Assembly (NCBI GenBank): GCA_003586005.1
Contig: NSKI01000006.1
Location: forward strand, 1-64,000
Source: Haloplasmatales bacterium 4B
GTDB lineage: Bacteria > Bacillota_I > Bacilli_A > Haloplasmatales > Haloplasmataceae
Length of the DNA stretch: 64,000 bases
Direction: 5' to 3'
Each line of letters begins with the position of its first letter. Positions within the stretch are counted from its first letter, which is position 1. Below are positions 59,122 to 64,000 of the stretch, in pieces. Below the pieces are notes generated by a model. The model saw only the letters and a program-made list of their open reading frames with translations, ran no database searches and was not told the origin of the DNA. The position numbers and the translations under genes were made by a program.

Positions 59122-59931
59122 GTGGATGGGTTAAGTAGTTTGAGTGCACCTATTTTAGCATTATTTGGAACATTATTTACTTATTTTGTAACTGCAGTAG
59201 GAGCGTCTTTAGTTTTCTTCTTTAAAAATGTAAAAAAGGAAGCGCTGGATTTAATGTTAGGATTTGGAGCTGGGGTTATGATCGCTGCATCTTTCTGGTC
59301 ATTATTACTGCCAGCAATTGATATAGCTGGTATTAATGGCACTATACAATGGATTCCACCTTTAATTGGCTTTATAATAGGAGCAGGATTCTTACTTGTT
59401 GTTGATATATTCCTACCACATATGCATGCAGATAATGAAATGAAGCAATGCGAAGGAATTAAGACAGGGTGGCATAGAAGCATTTTACTAGTTCTTGCAA
59501 TAACGTTACATAATATTCCAGAAGGTCTAGCTATTGGTGTTGCTTTTGGAGCGTATAAATTAGGGTTAGAAGGTTCTACTTTTTATGGAGCAATAGCTTT
59601 AGCAATTGGAATAGGTTTACAAAATTTTCCTGAAGGGGCAGCAGTAAGTGTTCCGCTTCGTAGAGAGGGAATGTCTAGAAGGAAAAGTTTTTGGTATGGG
59701 CAATTATCAGGAATTGTAGAACCAATATCTGGGGTAATAGGAGCAATATTGGTAATTTTTATGAGGAATATATTACCATATGCATTATCTTTTGCAGCAG
59801 GTGCGATGATATATGTTGTTGTTGAAGAACTAATTCCTGAGTCAAAATCAAATAAAGAAGCAAAAATTGCAACTATAGGGGCTATAATTGGTTTTGCGAT
59901 AATGATGACTCTCGATGTAGCATTGGGATAG
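59122..59931 (+). CDS. ZIP family metal transporter
   Basis: A 269-residue transporter with eight helices. The signature helix 4 is LHNIPEGLAIGVAFG and helix 5 is GIGLQNFPEGAAVSVPLR; their His, Asn, Glu and Pro residues form the binuclear metal site. A histidine-bearing loop (PHMHADNE) follows helix 3. It probably imports zinc, as in ZupT, but iron or manganese cannot be excluded. The GTG at 59122, after AGGAGTG, is the better start; the frame opening at 59113 begins in the ribosome site. Confidence 0.92.
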   Translation: MDGLSSLSAPILALFGTLFTYFVTAVGASLVFFFKNVKKEALDLMLGFGAGVMIAASFWSLLLPAIDIAGINGTIQWIPPLIGFIIGAGFLLVVDIFLPHMHADNEMKQCEGIKTGWHRSILLVLAITLHNIPEGLAIGVAFGAYKLGLEGSTFYGAIALAIGIGLQNFPEGAAVSVPLRREGMSRRKSFWYGQLSGIVEPISGVIGAILVIFMRNILPYALSFAAGAMIYVVVEELIPESKSNKEAKIATIGAIIGFAIMMTLDVALG

Positions 59932-59933
59932 AT

Positions 59934-59958
59934 TAGTTTTTTCGAAAAAACTATTTTA
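59934..59958 (+). terminator. Terminator after the ZIP transporter
   Basis: TAGTTTTTT, CG, AAAAAACTA, then TTTT. AT-only stem, so modest strength. Confidence 0.65.
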
Positions 59959-60013
59959 AAAAATAACATTATAATATATAATAATATTGTAGAAAATAAT
60001 TTTGAGGTTTAAA

Positions 60014-60091
60014 ATGGATATTAATATAAAACATCAAAATTTAATACAATTGTAATAATTGCGGAATAAGTGCACCTATAAAAGGTGCATT
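60014..60091 (+). promoter_or_regulatory. Possible leader peptide and attenuator before the FAD oxidoreductase
   Basis: GAGG, then ATG at 60014 opens a 13-codon frame MDINIKHQNLIQL ending in TAA. About 15 bases later a hairpin follows (GTGCACCT, ATAAA, AGGTGCAT) with a short TTTT. This could be a translated leader with attenuation, or simply a terminator downstream of a spurious short frame. Confidence 0.4.
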
Positions 60092-60128
60092 TTAAATTAA
60101 ATTTAACAACACTAAAAGGAGATAAATT

Positions 60129-61538
60129 ATGCAATATGATGTAATAGTAGTTGGAGCAGGTCCAGCTGGAATATTTACCTGTTACGAGTTAATGCTAAAA
60201 AAGCCTGAATTAAAAGTATTGTTAATTGATAAAGGGCATGATATATATCATCGTAGATGTCCAATTTTAGAAAAAAAACTTGAAAAGTGCCCTATAAATC
60301 GAGAGGGTATTTCCAGTTGTTATCCTGCATGCTCAATTACTAATGGTTTTGGTGGAGCAGGTGCATATTCAGACGGTAAATTTAATATTACAAGTGAATT
60401 TGGCGGTTGGATGACTGATTATTTACCTACACCTCAAGTAGAAGAATTAATTGACTATGTAGATACAATTAATTTAAAACATGGAGCAACTAAAGATATT
60501 ACAGACCCTTATGCAGATGGTGTTAAAGAGATAGAGAAAAAGGGGTATGCAGTAGGCTTAAAATTATTAAGAGCCAAACTTAGACATTTGGGTACAGAAG
60601 AGAACTTACAAATCCTAAAAAATATTTATGAAGAAATGAAAAATAAAATTGATTTCATGTTTAAAACAGAAGTATTAGATTTCTTAATTGAACATAATAA
60701 GATAAATGGAGTCATCTTAAAAGGTGGCAATAGTATAAATTCTAAGTATGTTGTTATTACACCAGGTAGGGATGGGTCAAGTTGGCTAACTAAAATGATG
60801 AATAAATATAATGTAAAGATGTCAAATAATCAAGTTGATATAGGAGTTCGAGTAGAGACAAATGACGTTATTATGACTGAAATTAATGAACAACTTTACG
60901 AAGGAAAGTTTATTTTTAGAACAAGTGTAGGGACAAGTGTTAGAACATTTTGCTCAAATCCTTCGGGTCATGTGGTTGTTGAAAATCACTCTGGAATAAT
61001 GCTAGCAAATGGACATGCCTATAAAGATCCTAAGTTTGGGAGTGTAAATACTAATTTCGCTTTATTGGTTTCACATACTTTTGAGGAGCCTTTTGATAAA
61101 CCAAACGAGTATGCGAAAGAAGTTTCGCAATTGGCAAATAAGCTTTCTAATGGATCAATAATTGTTCAAAAATACGGGGATATATTAATGGGTAGAAGAA
61201 CTACCGAGAAACGTTTAAGTGAAGGTTTTGTTAATCCAACATTAAAAGAAGCAGTTCCAGGCGATTTAGCTTTAGTTTTACCTTATAAAACAATGAAATC
61301 ATTAATTGAGATGACTGAGGCTTTAAATCACTTGACCCCAGGTATTGCATCGGAACATACTTTATTTTATGGTGTTGAAGCAAAATTCTATTCTGCAAGA
61401 CCTAAAGTGAATAAACATTTTGAAACACCAATAAATGGATTATTTGTTGGCGGAGATGGTGCTGGAATAACTAGAGGACTGGCCCAGGCAGGTGCTAATG
61501 GAGTTTGTATTGCACGTCATATTATAAGTGAATGGTAA
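60129..61538 (+). CDS. FAD-dependent dehydrogenase, COG2509 type
   Basis: A 469-residue flavoprotein. It starts with the FAD motif DVIVVGAGPAGIFTCYELM and has the family-specific segments CPINREGISSCYPACSITNGFGG and GAYSDGKFN. A second dinucleotide-like motif lies near IDIGVRVET, and the C-terminal GLFVGGDGAGITRGLAQAGANGV closes the FAD fold. Four cysteines in the first 80 residues suggest redox chemistry. The substrate of this family is unknown. AAAGGAG precedes the ATG. It lies 48 bases before purA. Confidence 0.85.
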   Translation: MQYDVIVVGAGPAGIFTCYELMLKKPELKVLLIDKGHDIYHRRCPILEKKLEKCPINREGISSCYPACSITNGFGGAGAYSDGKFNITSEFGGWMTDYLPTPQVEELIDYVDTINLKHGATKDITDPYADGVKEIEKKGYAVGLKLLRAKLRHLGTEENLQILKNIYEEMKNKIDFMFKTEVLDFLIEHNKINGVILKGGNSINSKYVVITPGRDGSSWLTKMMNKYNVKMSNNQVDIGVRVETNDVIMTEINEQLYEGKFIFRTSVGTSVRTFCSNPSGHVVVENHSGIMLANGHAYKDPKFGSVNTNFALLVSHTFEEPFDKPNEYAKEVSQLANKLSNGSIIVQKYGDILMGRRTTEKRLSEGFVNPTLKEAVPGDLALVLPYKTMKSLIEMTEALNHLTPGIASEHTLFYGVEAKFYSARPKVNKHFETPINGLFVGGDGAGITRGLAQAGANGVCIARHIISEW

Positions 61539-61556
61539 ATATATATATAAATTTAA

Positions 61557-62867
<1,311 letters not shown>

Positions 62868-62899
62868 AAAAAGTTATCCACAGTTGTGGATAACTTTTT
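62868..62899. terminator. Bidirectional terminator formed by inverted DnaA boxes
   Basis: A perfect palindrome with AAAAAGTTATCCACA facing TGTGGATAACTTTTT around GT. Both arms contain the consensus DnaA box TTATCCACA (62874-62882 and 62885-62893). It lies between the purA stop and the convergent stop of the ECF gene, so it serves as a terminator for both. It could also bind DnaA about 25 kb from the origin. Confidence 0.85.
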
Positions 62900-63842
62900 A
62901 ACTTAAGTGGATGGGATCTTCATCAATTACAATTTGTTTTAAAAAATCATAAGCTTCTCTTGGTGATTTGGCAGTTAATATCTTTTTTTCCATTGGGCAT
63001 AAATCTAATTTGTCTCGCTTTAAGATGTTCTCAACTACTTCCCCAAAAAACACAGTCACATTATTGTTTTCTAAAAGAGTTAGGGCTGGTTTAGAAATAA
63101 TCTTGGCATACACGGTTTTTAAGTTACAGTATATAGCAATATTAGCAATGGCAACACCAATAATTTTATCAATTAGGATTGTTTCTTTACTTGGAAAACC
63201 ATTATAATATATATATTTTACAAATGGCTTAACACTGTTTTCTTTTGACTCATAAATAATTTTGTCTTTATTTAATAATACACATGTTTTATCTGGGTTT
63301 AAGAGATCAAAATAATTAATGGTATTTGTGTTAAATAAAAATTTAGAATTAAGACGCTTGATTATTAAAGGTATAACCATAATCTGGAGTATAGCTCCTA
63401 AAATACTAACTGATAAATTTTCAAGAAGCTGTAAAAGTACAAAGCCTTTACCTAACATTAGACTTCCGATTAAATAAACTGAGGAGATGTTAGCAACTCT
63501 CCCAATAAACATTGAAATAATTAAAGAAAAATAAATATTTATCTTTTTATCAAAATAAAGGTACCCAAAAGTTACACCATAAACCATTATCTCTATAGTT
63601 ATATATAATAAAAGTGGAAAAGCAGGCATCCCTGTCAAACAAAAACTAATTAAGGGTGTAATTATACCAACACAAAGCCCTATAATGGGTCCAAATAATC
63701 CCCCTGCAAAAAACGAAGCATAATGAATTGGTAACAATTTTGGTCCAAGTTGTAATGATGGTATATAAGCATGGAATATAAAAGGTAATAAGATTCCAAT
63801 AGCTATAATTGCTGATGTGTAAGTTATTTTTTTGATATTCAT
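62898..63842 (-). CDS. ECF transporter S component fused to DUF1893
   Basis: A 314-residue protein with two parts. Residues 1-165 are six membrane helices of an ECF-type S component: LGPKLLPIHYASFFAGGLFGP and GIITPLISFCLTGMPAFP are typical vitamin-binding subunit segments. Residues about 178-304 match DUF1893: DKTCVLLNKDKIIYES, GVAIANIAIYCNLKTVYAKI, ISKPALTLLENN and CPMEKKILTAKSPREAYDFL, with the conserved cysteine at 282. The S component should bring in a small molecule using a shared EcfAAT module encoded elsewhere. The start is ATG at 63842 behind GGAGAGG. The longer frame to 63878 is rejected. Ligand is unknown. Confidence 0.82.
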   Translation of the reverse strand: MNIKKITYTSAIIAIGILLPFIFHAYIPSLQLGPKLLPIHYASFFAGGLFGPIIGLCVGIITPLISFCLTGMPAFPLLLYITIEIMVYGVTFGYLYFDKKINIYFSLIISMFIGRVANISSVYLIGSLMLGKGFVLLQLLENLSVSILGAILQIMVIPLIIKRLNSKFLFNTNTINYFDLLNPDKTCVLLNKDKIIYESKENSVKPFVKYIYYNGFPSKETILIDKIIGVAIANIAIYCNLKTVYAKIISKPALTLLENNNVTVFFGEVVENILKRDKLDLCPMEKKILTAKSPREAYDFLKQIVIDEDPIHLS

Positions 63843-64000
63843 AAACCTCTCCAATATTAAAGTATAGTTGGTAAACAAAGAAAAAGCTAATGTACTATTA
63901 TATATACAAGTTATTATTATAAAAATAATACCATAAAATAGTATTTTTTAAAATATATTATTTGTAACTTTAGTTTATTTTGAGACTAAGGTAAATACTT

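Noticed and set aside
59181-59969. Two minus-strand frames opposite the ZIP transporter
   Set aside because: Antisense shadows of conserved transporter helices; composition follows the real gene.

Overview
This window is an AT-rich stretch of a low-GC Gram-positive (Firmicutes, Bacilli-like) chromosome centred on the replication origin. The evidence is direct. dnaA, with clusters of DnaA boxes on both sides, sits at about 35.8-37.5 kb. Almost every gene to its left is on the minus strand and almost every gene to its right is on the plus strand, so transcription runs away from the origin. The origin neighbours are the classical Bacillus-type set. On the left are dnaN, yaaA, recF, gyrB, gyrA, pdxS, pdxT, serS and rlmH. 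On the right are rpmH, rnpA, yidC, jag, mnmE, mnmG, rsmG, noc, parA and parB, followed by DUF1934-argS-rpoE-pyrG-fba and purA. A complete cotJABC spore-coat operon and delta factor of RNA polymerase point to a spore-forming member of the Bacilli or a relative on the Haloplasma/Turicibacter side. The genus is my inference only. The genetic code is standard: TGA ends rlmH and yaaA, although TGA stops are remarkably rare.

Left arm (1-32 kb). In order: an aminotransferase/U32-peptidase pair; an operon of a DUF5667 exported protein with a response regulator and histidine kinase; an ABC-F ATPase; an alcohol dehydrogenase-peptidase T operon; a duplicated P-loop ATPase; cotJABC; a tocopherol-cyclase-like protein; a DeaD-type helicase with an attenuator-like leader; RluF; and a self-contained TetR/seven-helix membrane protein pair with two matching operators. 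Next comes about 1 kb of decayed genes, including an HsdR remnant, then rlmH, a WalJ-like hydrolase, serS with a T-box leader, and pdxT. A 1.9 kb graveyard of IS3 and IS66 remnants separates pdxT from pdxS, which is followed by gyrA and gyrB. Two parS-like sites lie in serS and upstream of pdxT.

Origin (32-38 kb). A frameshifted IS3-family element (about 1.65 kb with recognisable 22-bp ends) interrupts the ancestral dnaN-yaaA junction. It appears to lie between the two stem halves of a dnaN terminator. DnaA boxes occur in the dnaA-dnaN gap next to an AT-rich triplet run, and upstream of dnaA.

Right arm (37.6-64 kb). rpmH has a strong promoter and its own terminator before rnpA-yidC-jag. An asparagine T-box drives a rmuC-asnS operon that is inserted between mnmE and mnmG. 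Two terminators are built from inverted DnaA-box sequences (noc/parA junction and after purA). pyrG has a GGG-start plus terminator leader typical of reiterative-transcription control. The window ends with an ECF-transporter S component fused to DUF1893.

The most unusual items for follow-up are: the TetR/7TM module with its matched operators; the ECF-S/DUF1893 fusion; the perfect 32-bp palindrome holding a parS site beside the pdxT promoter; terminators built from DnaA boxes; the helicase leader; and the Asn T-box in front of rmuC. I found no CRISPR array, rRNA or tRNA gene.
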